NCBI RefSeq assembly: GCF_014901205.1
Contig: NZ_JACNMU010000001.1
Span: forward strand, 310,001-374,000
Source: Meridianimarinicoccus sp. MJW13
GTDB lineage: Bacteria > Pseudomonadota > Alphaproteobacteria > Rhodobacterales > Rhodobacteraceae
DNA: 64,000 bases
Direction: 5' to 3'
Under the pieces are notes generated by a model. That model had not been told where the DNA came from and did no database searches. It worked only from the letters and a program-made list of their open reading frames with translations. The position numbers and the translations under genes were made by a program. Below are positions 35,818 through 43,582 of the stretch, in pieces (position 1 is the stretch's first letter; each line of letters begins with the position of its first letter).

Positions 35818-36378
35818 TCAGTGCAGCTTGGCAGACACTTCGTCGATCGAGGCGTCGATGCTGGCCGAAACCGCCTCGGCGCTGGTGTTCTTGACCATCA
35901 CGTTGCGGGCCGCGGCGATTGCCACGGTGATCGCACGGTCGCGGACCTCTTTCACCGCATTAGCTTCCGCCGACGCGATCTGGTCCTCGGCCGCCTGCAG
36001 ACGACGGGCAATGGAGACCTTGAGGTCGTCCTTGGCCTGTTCGGCTGCCGCTTCGGCTTCTTTCTTAGCACCGGCGACGATGCGCTCGGCCTGCTCCTGC
36101 ATCTCTTTCTGCTTGCGCTCGTAAGAGGCCAGCAGCGTCTGGGCTTCTTCCCGCAGGTTACGGGCTTCGTCCAGATCGGACAGGATGTTGTCTGCGCGCT
36201 TGTCCAGCAAGCCACCCAGCAGCGCCGGTACCTTGAAGTAGACCAGCACGCCGATGAACAGCAGGAACGCCAGCAGCACCACGAAGTTGGTGTTGTGCAG
36301 CGAGAAGAACGGACCGCTGGCGGCCAGCGCGGGGCTGGCAGCCACGACAGCGGCAAAGGCAAGGCTCAGTCGTTTCAT
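35818..36378 (-). CDS. atpF: ATP synthase F0 subunit b
   Basis: 186 residues. It begins MKRLSLAFAAVVAASPALA, which looks like a signal-type extension, then a membrane helix (about 27-48, NFVVLLAFLLFIGVLVYF) and a long charged helix for the peripheral stalk (ERKQKEMQEQAERIVAGAKKEAEAAAEQ region). Last gene of the F0 operon atpI-B-E-F'-F. Confidence 0.93.
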   Translation of the reverse strand: MKRLSLAFAAVVAASPALAASGPFFSLHNTNFVVLLAFLLFIGVLVYFKVPALLGGLLDKRADNILSDLDEARNLREEAQTLLASYERKQKEMQEQAERIVAGAKKEAEAAAEQAKDDLKVSIARRLQAAEDQIASAEANAVKEVRDRAITVAIAAARNVMVKNTSAEAVSASIDASIDEVSAKLH

Positions 36379-36381
36379 GGC

Positions 36382-36933
36382 TTACCCTTTCAGCTGCGCG
36401 GAAACCGCGGCGTTCACGGCGTCATCATCGCTGGCGCCACCCAGGGCAGCCACCAGAGCGGCAGCAGTGTCCTTGGCCACCAGTTCGACACTTTCCACGG
36501 CCCCGGCGCGAATTTCGCCGATCCGGGCTTCCGATTCCGCGGCTTTCGCCGAGATCTCGGCATCAGCCTTGGCAATCGCATCGTCCAGGTCCGCCTGAAT
36601 GGCAGTCCGGGCTTCCGCGGTGATACGGGCGCTTTCGGCACGCGCATCGGCCAGGGCCTTCTGATAGGCCGCTTCAGCTTCCTGCGCCTTGAGCTTGAGC
36701 TCTTCGGCGGCAGCAATATCGTTGGTGATCGTCCCCTGACGGTCTGCCAGGATGGCCGCGATGCGCGGCAGCGCCACGCGCGACAGGATCAGGTAGATCG
36801 CGCCAAGCGCGATGATGAGCCAGAAGATCTGGTTCGGGAAATGCGCGAATTCCAGCTGCGGCATTCCTGCCGCTTCGGCTGCGTGCCCACCCCCGTGTGC
36901 CGCATCTGCGGCAACATGCTTGGTGTCGGCCAT
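36382..36933 (-). CDS. atpF': ATP synthase F0 subunit b'
   Basis: 183 residues. N-terminal His/Ala-rich tail, membrane helix (about 33-52, [22 protein letters not shown]), then a long Ala/Glu/Lys coiled stalk. It forms the heterodimeric peripheral stalk with b, typical of alphaproteobacteria and phototrophs. AGGAGG precedes the start; three bases separate it from atpF. Confidence 0.94.
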   Translation of the reverse strand: MADTKHVAADAAHGGGHAAEAAGMPQLEFAHFPNQIFWLIIALGAIYLILSRVALPRIAAILADRQGTITNDIAAAEELKLKAQEAEAAYQKALADARAESARITAEARTAIQADLDDAIAKADAEISAKAAESEARIGEIRAGAVESVELVAKDTAAALVAALGGASDDDAVNAAVSAQLKG

Positions 36934-37017
36934 GTCGTCCTCCTGGAACCTAGAGACTTACACGGGCAGGGCAACGCGTCGGCGCCCCGCCCGGTCGTAA
37001 GGATGGGTCCGGGTGGA

Positions 37018-37254
37018 TCAGACGGCGAACATCAGCAGAAGGGCAACGAGGAACGAGAAGATCCCCAGAGCTTCCGCGAACGCGATGCCGATGAACAGGG
37101 TCGCGGTCTGGTCGGCAGCGGCCGACGGGTTGCGCAGGGCGCCAGACAGGAAGTTGCCGGCCACGTTGCCCACACCCATCGCGGAGCCGCCCATGCCCAT
37201 GCAGGCCAGACCAGCGCCGATGTATGCACCCATTTGTACGATATCGCCTTCCAT
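37018..37254 (-). CDS. atpE: ATP synthase F0 subunit c
   Basis: 78-residue proteolipid with two membrane helices. The polar loop contains RNPSA, and the ion-binding Glu lies in [18 protein letters not shown]. The Gly-rich first helix ([21 protein letters not shown]) packs the ring. AGGAGA lies upstream of the ATG. Confidence 0.96.
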   Translation of the reverse strand: MEGDIVQMGAYIGAGLACMGMGGSAMGVGNVAGNFLSGALRNPSAAADQTATLFIGIAFAEALGIFSFLVALLLMFAV

Positions 37255-37323
37255 GTCGTGTTCTCCTTACGTTGGAATTGGCAGGTATAAGTTGGTGTTT
37301 CGGTTGTTCGATCCCGGCGCCGC

Positions 37324-38076
37324 TTAGTGGTGCGGGTGCAGGGCGTCCTTCAGGTAGACGCAGGTCAGGATCGTGAAGACATAGGCCTGGATGAAGCTCA
37401 CCAGAACTTCGAGGCCGTACATTGCGGTGATGGCCAGGACCGAGATCGGCGAGATCGCGGCAATCGCGGCGAAGCCCGCGAACACCTTGATCACCGCGTG
37501 GCCGGCCATCATGTTGCCCGCAAGACGAATGGAGTGGCTGACCGGGCGCACGAAGTACGAGATCACCTCGATCAGCGCCAGCACCGGGCGCAGCGCCAGC
37601 GGTGCCGAGGACACCCAGAACAGGCCCAGGAAGCCGACGCCGTTCTTGACGAAGCCCAGAACGGTCACGGTCACAAACACCGCCAGCGCCAGAACTGCGG
37701 TCACGGCGATGTGGCTTGTGGTGGTGAAGGACATCGGCAGCAGGCCAAGGAAGTTGGCGAAGACGATGAACATGAACAGGGTCATGATGTAGGGGAAGTA
37801 GCGCACGCCATCCTTGCCGGCGACGTCTTCCACCATCTTGTAGACAAAGCCATAGGCCAGTTCGGCAATCGACTGGGTCTTGCCGGGAACGATCTTGCTG
37901 TCACGGGTGCCCAGCACCAGCAGGGCGGCAATCGCGGCCACTGTCAGGGCCAGCCACAGGGTCACGTTGGTGGGCGTATACCAATGCACCGCGCCATCCC
38001 CGAACAGGGGCTTGACGATAAACTGGTCCATCGGGTGAAAAACAAGACCGCCTTCGGCTGGTGCTTCCGTTGCCAC
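37324..38076 (-). CDS. atpB: ATP synthase F0 subunit a
   Basis: 250 residues with five to six membrane helices. The essential Arg lies in [16 protein letters not shown], and the C-terminal helix has the conserved Gln/Tyr face ([17 protein letters not shown]). It forms the proton half-channels against the c ring. The start is GTG at 38076 ([10 protein letters not shown]), with GAGGGA upstream. Confidence 0.95.
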   Translation of the reverse strand: MATEAPAEGGLVFHPMDQFIVKPLFGDGAVHWYTPTNVTLWLALTVAAIAALLVLGTRDSKIVPGKTQSIAELAYGFVYKMVEDVAGKDGVRYFPYIMTLFMFIVFANFLGLLPMSFTTTSHIAVTAVLALAVFVTVTVLGFVKNGVGFLGLFWVSSAPLALRPVLALIEVISYFVRPVSHSIRLAGNMMAGHAVIKVFAGFAAIAAISPISVLAITAMYGLEVLVSFIQAYVFTILTCVYLKDALHPHH

Positions 38077-38122
38077 GTTGTCGTCCCTCTTGCCTGTCCG
38101 CGCCGGTGACGCGGGTCGTTGT

Positions 38123-38467
38123 TCAGTCGCCCGCGTCGGGCGGATCGGTTTTCGCGGCGGCCTCGGCCTTCCGCGCGGCCTGGAACTCTTCGGCGGTGCG
38201 CATCATCGTCTTCACGCCGGCCGCCAGCCCCAAGAATACAAACAGCACCATCAGTATCGGCATGGTCCCCAGAAGGGTGTCCAGCCCGTACCCGATGCCG
38301 AAGCCGATCCCCAGACCGGCCACAAGCTCGATCACCATGCGCCAACCCATCTGGGCCTGCGAATAATGCTCTTCCTGATGGGGTTTGCTTGTGCCGCCAG
38401 CCTGTTTCGCGGCGTCGATCCGCGCTTCCAGTTGTCTGAGCTTTTCCCGCTCGGACTCCTCGGCCAT
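38123..38467 (-). CDS. atpI: ATP synthase operon protein AtpI/AtpZ
   Basis: 114 residues: an N-terminal charged helix, then two membrane segments ([21 protein letters not shown] and [16 protein letters not shown]), and a charged tail. The family helps assemble the c ring and may bind Mg/Ca. GAAGGGGG lies upstream of the ATG. It is the first gene of the F0 operon, so the atp promoter must lie in 38468-38700. Confidence 0.9.
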   Translation of the reverse strand: MAEESEREKLRQLEARIDAAKQAGGTSKPHQEEHYSQAQMGWRMVIELVAGLGIGFGIGYGLDTLLGTMPILMVLFVFLGLAAGVKTMMRTAEEFQAARKAEAAAKTDPPDAGD

Positions 38468-38708
38468 GCAATCCCCCTTCAGGTTCGAGCCGGAACCTAG
38501 GCAGGGGGGGCGCCAAAGTCAAAGCCAATCGACTCTGCCAAAACCCATTATTTTCAGCCACTTGACACCTGTGCGACACAAGTGCCGCACCTGCGGGATA
38601 TTCAACCACGCGGTTGAGGAACACACCCGAAAGCCCCGTTAGCGTCCCTCAGACCGACAAGGCGGGGCGCGGGCACACGACCCCGCCCCTTGCGGCGTCG
38701 TATGCCAC
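38468..38708. other. Intergenic region upstream of the F0 operon
   Basis: 241 bases. It should carry the atp promoter (minus strand). A 7-bp GC stem (38661-38667 with 38681-38687) near its right end probably terminates the 83-aa gene. No other feature recognised. Confidence 0.45.
38661..38687 (-). terminator. Candidate terminator of the small membrane protein gene
   Basis: GGCGGGG and CCCCGCC arms, 13-base loop, followed on the minus strand by TTGTC. Weak T tail. Confidence 0.4.
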
Positions 38709-38960
38709 TCATCCCCGCGAGATCAGCAGCAGCAGCACGAAACACAGCGGCACCGAGGCCACGAAGGGCACGGCAAAGGCGACCAGCCCCCAGGTAGAGA
38801 TTGCCAGGATCCAGACCGTGGCCACGATTGCCAGCGCATACCAGATGTTCTCGCGATGGCCGAACAGGACGTCGCGGGCGATCCATCCCAGCACCGGGAG
38901 TTTCAGAAGAACCCTGGAATACCAGGGCACGGAGGGCGGGATGGGAGTAAGGATGCTCAT
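38709..38960 (-). CDS. Small membrane protein of unknown function (83 aa)
   Basis: 83 residues beginning MSILTPIPPSVPWYSRVLLKLP. It has two predicted membrane helices at about 40-57 (IWYALAIVATVWILAIS) and 61-81 (VAFAVPFVASVPLCFVLLLL). No motif recognised. It is transcribed with the same orientation as the EamA gene, 30 bases downstream of it, so possibly the second gene of that unit. Confidence 0.6.
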   Translation of the reverse strand: MSILTPIPPSVPWYSRVLLKLPVLGWIARDVLFGHRENIWYALAIVATVWILAISTWGLVAFAVPFVASVPLCFVLLLLISRG

Positions 38961-38990
38961 GCATCCGAGGTAATTTCTGCGGTCGCGCCG

Positions 38991-39887
38991 TCACCGTGCC
39001 AGCTTGCCGCGCCCCAGCCATTTGGCCAGCCGCCCGTCGAGGATCAGCAGCGCCACGAAGATGATCGCCATGCCCAGCAGGTGTTCGGGTTCCAGCCGTT
39101 CCTTCAGGACAAAGACCCCCAGCACCACCGCCGAGATTGGCGCGATGAAGGTGATGGTCGACGCCGCCGTCGCGCCGACTATCGGGATCAGCCAGAACAT
39201 GGTGATGAAGGCCGCCGAGGTCAGCACGAATCCGATGATCAGGGCCGCCGCCCAGGTCTCGGGCCGGTGCATCACCGGCAGCCCTTCCAGCGTCAGCGAT
39301 ACCGGCAGGATCATTGCCGCGCCGATGGTCGCCGACCAGGCCGTCAGCACCACCCGGTCCATGCCCTGAAACCGGCGCAGATAGTTGACGGCGATGCCAT
39401 AGCAAACCGGTGCCAGAAGCGCGACCAGCAGCCCCCACAGCGCATTGACCCCGTCGCCGCGCGCCGCCGGCAGCATCAGCACAACGATCCCGGCAAAGCC
39501 CAGCCCCACTGCCAGGCTCTTGACCTTCGTGGCGCGTTCGCCGCCGGGCAGGAAATGTCCGAAGATCACCGCGCAGATCGGGGTGGCCGCGTTGATGATG
39601 CCCGCCGCGCTGCTGGTGATGCCCTGTTGGGCCAGCGGATAGAAGGTCAGCGGCAGCGCGTATTGGATGGCACCGAAGATCAGCAGGGCCCCGGCCAGTT
39701 CTTTCGGGAAAGGCGCCGGGATGCGACGGGCGGCAATCCAGATCCAGCAGCCCAAGGCCCCGAAGCCGACCCGCACCAGCGACACCGACAGCGGCCCGAT
39801 TTCGCGCAGAAGGATCTCGTTGAAGAAGAACGATCCGCCCCAGCCGATGCCGAGGGCGAAGATCACCAGCCAATAGCGCAGTTCCAT
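38991..39887 (-). CDS. EamA/DMT-family transporter
   Basis: 298 residues with ten membrane helices in two EamA repeats (first about 1-135, second about 145-290). It starts MELRYWLVIFALGIGWGGSFFFNEILL, typical of the DMT exporters; the substrate is unknown (metabolites or amino acids in relatives). GGAGG precedes the ATG. It diverges from the ArsR gene across 99 bases, so ArsR may regulate it. Confidence 0.88.
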   Translation of the reverse strand: MELRYWLVIFALGIGWGGSFFFNEILLREIGPLSVSLVRVGFGALGCWIWIAARRIPAPFPKELAGALLIFGAIQYALPLTFYPLAQQGITSSAAGIINAATPICAVIFGHFLPGGERATKVKSLAVGLGFAGIVVLMLPAARGDGVNALWGLLVALLAPVCYGIAVNYLRRFQGMDRVVLTAWSATIGAAMILPVSLTLEGLPVMHRPETWAAALIIGFVLTSAAFITMFWLIPIVGATAASTITFIAPISAVVLGVFVLKERLEPEHLLGMAIIFVALLILDGRLAKWLGRGKLAR

Positions 39888-39986
39888 TGCGGACCCTCCT
39901 GCCCCCTCCCTGCGCCGGGCGCGGCGGTTTGTCCAGACCGAGGATGCGCTTGGCCTTTGGGGCGCCGCATTCTATCGTCTGCGGCC

Positions 39987-40334
39987 ATGACACTGTCCCT
40001 GGATACGGTTTTCTCGGCCCTTGCCGACCCCACGCGCCGCGCGATCCTGTCGATGCTGCTGGAGGACGACATGGCGGTGACGGATGTGGCCGAACCCTTC
40101 GAGATGTCGCTGGCGGCGGTATCGAAACATCTGGTGATCCTGACACGCGCCGGCCTGATCACCCAGGAAAAACGCGGCCGGGTGAAATGGTGCAAGCTGG
40201 ACCCCGACGCCCTGCGCGAGGCCAGCATCTGGATGCAGAGCTTCGGCCAGTTCGAGGCGGTCAACCTGGACGCGTTCGAGCGGTTTCTGGAACAGGAACT
40301 GTCGGCCCCGGTGCCCGACACCGATCCGGGCTAG
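39987..40334 (+). CDS. ArsR-family transcription regulator
   Basis: 115 residues. Winged helix with ALADPTRRAILSMLLEDDMAVTDVAEPFEMSLAAVSKHLVILTRAGL (shown here as the family signature regions ADPTRRAIL and SKHLVIL). No Cys or His metal site is visible, so it is probably not a classic metal sensor; this branch often sits with START-domain or other unknown partners. No ribosome site is visible before the ATG at 39987. Its stop codon overlaps the convergent LysR gene stop. Confidence 0.87.
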   Translation: MTLSLDTVFSALADPTRRAILSMLLEDDMAVTDVAEPFEMSLAAVSKHLVILTRAGLITQEKRGRVKWCKLDPDALREASIWMQSFGQFEAVNLDAFERFLEQELSAPVPDTDPG

Positions 40335-41221
40335 GCGAAATCCCAGCCGCGCGCCTCGGCCTTCAGATGGGTCAGCAGGGTCTGCACCTTGACCGTGCGG
40401 TGCAGGTCCACGTGCGTGACCAGCCACAGGCGGGATTGCCATTCCGGACGCGGCGGCAGCACCTGCACCAGTTCGGGAAGATCCTGAACCTCCCAGCACG
40501 ACAGGAACCCCAGCCCAGCCCCCGACAGGATGGCATGTTTCAGGGCGCGGGCATCGGTGCAGCGGAACCGCACCCGGTCGCGGGGCACGGCGGTGCGCAG
40601 CCAGCGATAGATCGGCGCACGGCTGTCTTCGTGATCCGGCCCGATGAAGATGTGACGCTCCAGGTCGGCATCGGTCTCGGGCATGCCGTGCTGTTCCAGA
40701 TACGAGGGCGCGGCATACAGCGCGGCGGGCAGGCTGGTCAGGCTTTGCACCACGTTGTCGGGTTCGTCCGGGGCCTGCGCCCCGGCGCGGATCGCCACAT
40801 GCGCCTCGCCGTATTCCAGTCGGAACACCCGCTCGTCGGTGAGAAACCGCAGGGTCAGGTCCGGATGCAGGTTCAGAAAGCGCGCCATCGAGGGCACCAG
40901 CAGCGGCGACAGCCCCGGCAGGCTGGTTACCACCAACTCGCCCGTTACCGAATCGCCGCGTCCGCGCAAGCGCCCGGCCAGTTGCGTGAACTGATCGTCG
41001 GTGGCCTGTGCCACCTGCAACAGGTCCTGCCCGGCTTCGGTCGCGGTATAGCCGCGTGCGTGGCGCTGAAACAGCTTGGTACCAAGGCGGGCTTCCAGCG
41101 CATCTATGTGGCGGATGACCGTGGCGTGATGGACCCCCAGTTCCGACGCCGCGCCGGAGACCGTGCCCTGGCGGGCAACATGAAAGGCCGTGCGGATTTC
41201 ATCCCAGGCATCAATGGACAT
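40331..41221 (-). CDS. LysR-family transcription regulator
   Basis: 296 residues. N-terminal helix-turn-helix (AFHVARQGTVSGAASELGVHHATVIRHIDALEARLGTKLFQR, with LysR features VSGAASELG and LEARLGTKLF) and a C-terminal periplasmic-binding-like effector domain. It diverges from the azoreductase gene and probably controls it; an ATC-N9-GAT box lies between them. The start at 41221 is chosen because the HTH begins properly there; the frame is open back to 41347. Confidence 0.9.
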   Translation of the reverse strand: MSIDAWDEIRTAFHVARQGTVSGAASELGVHHATVIRHIDALEARLGTKLFQRHARGYTATEAGQDLLQVAQATDDQFTQLAGRLRGRGDSVTGELVVTSLPGLSPLLVPSMARFLNLHPDLTLRFLTDERVFRLEYGEAHVAIRAGAQAPDEPDNVVQSLTSLPAALYAAPSYLEQHGMPETDADLERHIFIGPDHEDSRAPIYRWLRTAVPRDRVRFRCTDARALKHAILSGAGLGFLSCWEVQDLPELVQVLPPRPEWQSRLWLVTHVDLHRTVKVQTLLTHLKAEARGWDFA

Positions 41222-41370
41222 GGGCAGGCACACTCGCTCGCGGACAGGATCAGACGAAACCCCATAGAACCGCACATGCCCGCGTCCCTCAAGCGCAATC
41301 GCATTAGAACGACGCGCGCAGGATGCCAGATCTTTTCTGTGCACCAATGCGCATAAACCGCGCGAAATGT

Positions 41371-41385
41371 ATCAATTAACACGAT
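41371..41385. promoter_or_regulatory. Candidate LysR-type binding site upstream of azoR
   Basis: ATC-AATTAACAC-GAT, i.e. the ATC-N9-GAT (T-N11-A) form used by LysR regulators, 48 bases before the azoR ATG and 150 bases before the lysR ATG. Based on motif and position only. Confidence 0.5.
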
Positions 41386-41432
41386 TGGCGCGCAGTTCTA
41401 TCTGTATCTCAACGCAACGAAAGGATACGCTC

Positions 41433-42017
41433 ATGACCCACATTCTGCACATCGACAGCTCCGCCCGCTTGCAAGACTCTGTGACCCGCGATCTCAGCGC
41501 CCGGATCGTCACACAGCTTTCCGGCCCTGAAACCCAAGTGATCCGCCGCGACCTTGCTGGTGGCCTGCCGCTGCTGTCCGAAACCTGGGTGATCGCGAAC
41601 GCCACGCCCGAAGCCGAACGCACCGAAGCCCAAAAAGCCGAACTGGCCCTGTCGGATACGCTGGTGTCCGAACTGGAATCCGCCGAAACCATCGTGATCG
41701 GAGTGCCGGTCTACAACTTCAACGCACCGGCGGTGTTCAAGGCCTGGATCGATCTGGTGGCCCGCGCCGGGCGCACCTTCCGCTATACCTCGGAAGGGCC
41801 GCAGGGCCTGCTGACGGGCAAGCGCGTGGTACTGGCGGTCGCGTCGGGCGGCACACAGGTCGGGTCGCCCATCGACCACATGACCGGCTATCTGCGCCAT
41901 GTTCTGGGCTTCATCGGTCTGGATCAGATCGAGATCGTGGCCGCCGACCAATTGGCCCGCAATCCCGAGGAAACCCTGGCGAAAGCCTTCGCAGCCATTC
42001 CTAAAATCGCGGCGTGA
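41433..42017 (+). CDS. azoR: FMN-dependent NADH-azoreductase / quinone reductase AzoR
   Basis: 194-residue flavodoxin-like protein. The N-terminal HILHIDSSARLQDSVTRDLS binds FMN phosphate; PVYNFNAPAVFKAWIDLVARAGRTF and the later ASGGTQVGSPIDHMTGYLRHVLGFIG are AzoR signature stretches (only parts needed: VYNFNAP and SGGTQVG). It does two-electron reduction of quinones and azo compounds using NAD(P)H. It diverges from a LysR regulator. Confidence 0.92.
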   Translation: MTHILHIDSSARLQDSVTRDLSARIVTQLSGPETQVIRRDLAGGLPLLSETWVIANATPEAERTEAQKAELALSDTLVSELESAETIVIGVPVYNFNAPAVFKAWIDLVARAGRTFRYTSEGPQGLLTGKRVVLAVASGGTQVGSPIDHMTGYLRHVLGFIGLDQIEIVAADQLARNPEETLAKAFAAIPKIAA

Positions 42018-42030
42018 CAGGCCATTGCCC

Positions 42031-42057
42031 GGCGGTCAGACCATCGCGCTGACCGCC
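42031..42057. terminator. Inverted repeat at the convergent azoR / CtrA-like gene ends
   Basis: 9-bp arms (42031-42039 and 42049-42057) with a 9-base loop, overlapping the last codons of the CtrA-like gene. No T tract. Confidence 0.4.
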
Positions 42058-42740
42058 CGTGGCATGGCGTCGATATCAACCACGGGATCGCGCAGGACAT
42101 ACCCACGGCCCCAGACGGTCTGGATCATCGGATCGCCGCCGGTCAGCTGCTTCAGCTTGCGGCGGATCTTGCAGACGAACACGTCGATGATCTTGACCTC
42201 GGGCTCGTCGATGCCGCCGTAAAGACGGTCAAGGAACATCTCCTTGGTCAGCGTCGTGCCCTTGCGCACGGCGAGATATTCCAGAACTTCGTATTCCTTG
42301 GCGGTCAGCGGTACCGGCCGGTCACCGAAGCGGGCCTGCTGCGCCTCAAGATCCAGCTGCAGCGCCCCGACCTTGACCGTCTTGCCGTGGCTCCGGCGGA
42401 TTTGCTGGCTGGCATGAATCCGGGCCAGCAGGTCGCCACGGTGGAACGGGGTCGCCAGCGTGTCGGCATCTTCCAGGCCACGGGGCAGTTTCGGATCAGG
42501 CTCGTTGCCGACGATCACCAGCATCGGGACGTTGCCCAGTTGCGCGGCCTGATAGGCGCGGAACGCCTGTATCTCGAGCGCGGGCAGATGCGAATCCAGG
42601 ATCACCAGACCGGGCACCGGCAAGGCGCGCGTGTCGGTGCTGTCGAACCTTGCAACGGACATCCCGAAGGCCTCGTCGGCCAGCATCAATTCGATGCTTT
42701 TCACAAGCATGGGGTTCTGGGACACGATACAGATATTCAT
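42036..42740 (-). CDS. CtrA-like response regulator with altered receiver domain
   Basis: 234 residues. The C-terminal OmpR-type winged helix is very close to CtrA: RKGTTLTKEMFLDRLYGG, then IDEPEVKIIDVFVCKIRRKL and ETVWGRGYVLRD-like QTVWGRGYVL. The receiver domain (1-115) keeps an Asp (D49 in LVILDSHLP) but replaces the acidic pocket with SQN (residues 7-9, CtrA has EDD) and the conserved Lys with Thr (ATPFHR, CtrA TKPFHR). So normal phosphorylation is doubtful. It follows the DUF1153 gene on the same strand after 80 bases. The start at 42740 has GAAGGAGA upstream. Confidence 0.85.
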   Translation of the reverse strand: MNICIVSQNPMLVKSIELMLADEAFGMSVARFDSTDTRALPVPGLVILDSHLPALEIQAFRAYQAAQLGNVPMLVIVGNEPDPKLPRGLEDADTLATPFHRGDLLARIHASQQIRRSHGKTVKVGALQLDLEAQQARFGDRPVPLTAKEYEVLEYLAVRKGTTLTKEMFLDRLYGGIDEPEVKIIDVFVCKIRRKLKQLTGGDPMIQTVWGRGYVLRDPVVDIDAMPRAVSAMV

Positions 42741-42820
42741 GGGGTCTCCTTCCCCATCCATTGATGGCAATTCATATTGCTATCTAAAGATGTGTTGATC
42801 CGTTGTGCAGATTTCAAGAG

Positions 42821-43102
42821 CTAATGACCGGTCCGCAGGTCGTGCATCCGGGTGATCTTCAGGCCCGCGGCACCGTGGCGATCAATCGCCCCGATCCAGC
42901 CCTGCAGTTCTTCGCGGGACAGGTCGTAGCGGGCGATGGCCTCATCGGCAGCGATCAGCCCGTATTTCACGGCCTTGGCGACCACGGCCTTGCGGCTGGC
43001 CACCCAGCGGGTGGTGCCGGACTTTGGCAGATCGGCAACCGAAATGCTGCCGCCATCCGGCAGGCGAACGACGCGCGGTCCCTTGAGCTTTCTGACAAAC
43101 AT
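42821..43102 (-). CDS. DUF1153 protein, SciP-like
   Basis: 93 residues. It contains the DUF1153 helix-turn-helix core: ISVADLPKSGTTRWVASRKA, then VAKAVKYGLIAADEAIARYDLSREEL and IDRHGAAGLKITRMHDLR, aligning along its length with Caulobacter SciP (small CtrA-inhibitory protein, about the same size). SciP binds CtrA and DNA and lowers CtrA-dependent transcription (family knowledge). Whether this one is the SciP ortholog or a paralog acting with the adjacent CtrA-like regulator cannot be told from the window. Confidence 0.82.
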   Translation of the reverse strand: MFVRKLKGPRVVRLPDGGSISVADLPKSGTTRWVASRKAVVAKAVKYGLIAADEAIARYDLSREELQGWIGAIDRHGAAGLKITRMHDLRTGH

Positions 43103-43582
43103 GCGACAGATCCCTTTTCCTCAATACCCTTGGCCTCGATCGGCGGCCCCGGCACTGTTGCGACACAGCGTTTTCCGGGGCGGAGCGAGGATCGCAGGGG
43201 CGGGTCTTCCAATTCCGCACCGGAAAGTCTGAGGTGCGGCGGTAACTTGTTAACCACGTCCTTGCGATAGTAATGATCTAGGGTCAGGGGCCGCGTGCGA
43301 TCACCTCTGCTGAGGGATAATCAGGCGCCCAAAAGCCTACGCTTTCGGAAATTGGGATAGGCCCACTATACGAAAGCACATTCCGGCATATGTCCTCCCT
43401 GCCCCTGCTTCGCTTGACATTTCCCGCCCAACGGTCCATCTGCTTCGCAAACCTTCCGGGAGCCGTGAGTCTTCCGGTCCTTGGCCCATGCCAGGATCGC
43501 CGTCCACCAGCGCGTTGCGCCCGTGGGCGCGATTGTGCTTTGAGCCTTGGCAGGGAACCGAACGACAAGGAGTGCCACGCGC
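43103..43582. other. Intergenic region between the DUF1153 gene and ffh
   Basis: 480 bases. No convincing gene; the open frames crossing it have mixed third-position use and no ribosome sites. It must hold the divergent promoters of the DUF1153 gene and ffh. A single TTAACCAC (43250-43257) resembles the CtrA half site TTAACCAT with one mismatch, about 148 bases from the DUF1153 start. Confidence 0.5.

Noticed and set aside
38510-38600. Specific -35/-10 promoter for the F0 operon
   Set aside because: AATAAT-like and TTGTGT-like strings are present on the minus strand but with wrong spacing; no call made.
43250-43257. TTAACCAC as a CtrA half site upstream of the DUF1153 gene
   Set aside because: One 8-mer with a mismatch, 148 bases from the start and with no second half; expected by chance in a window this size.
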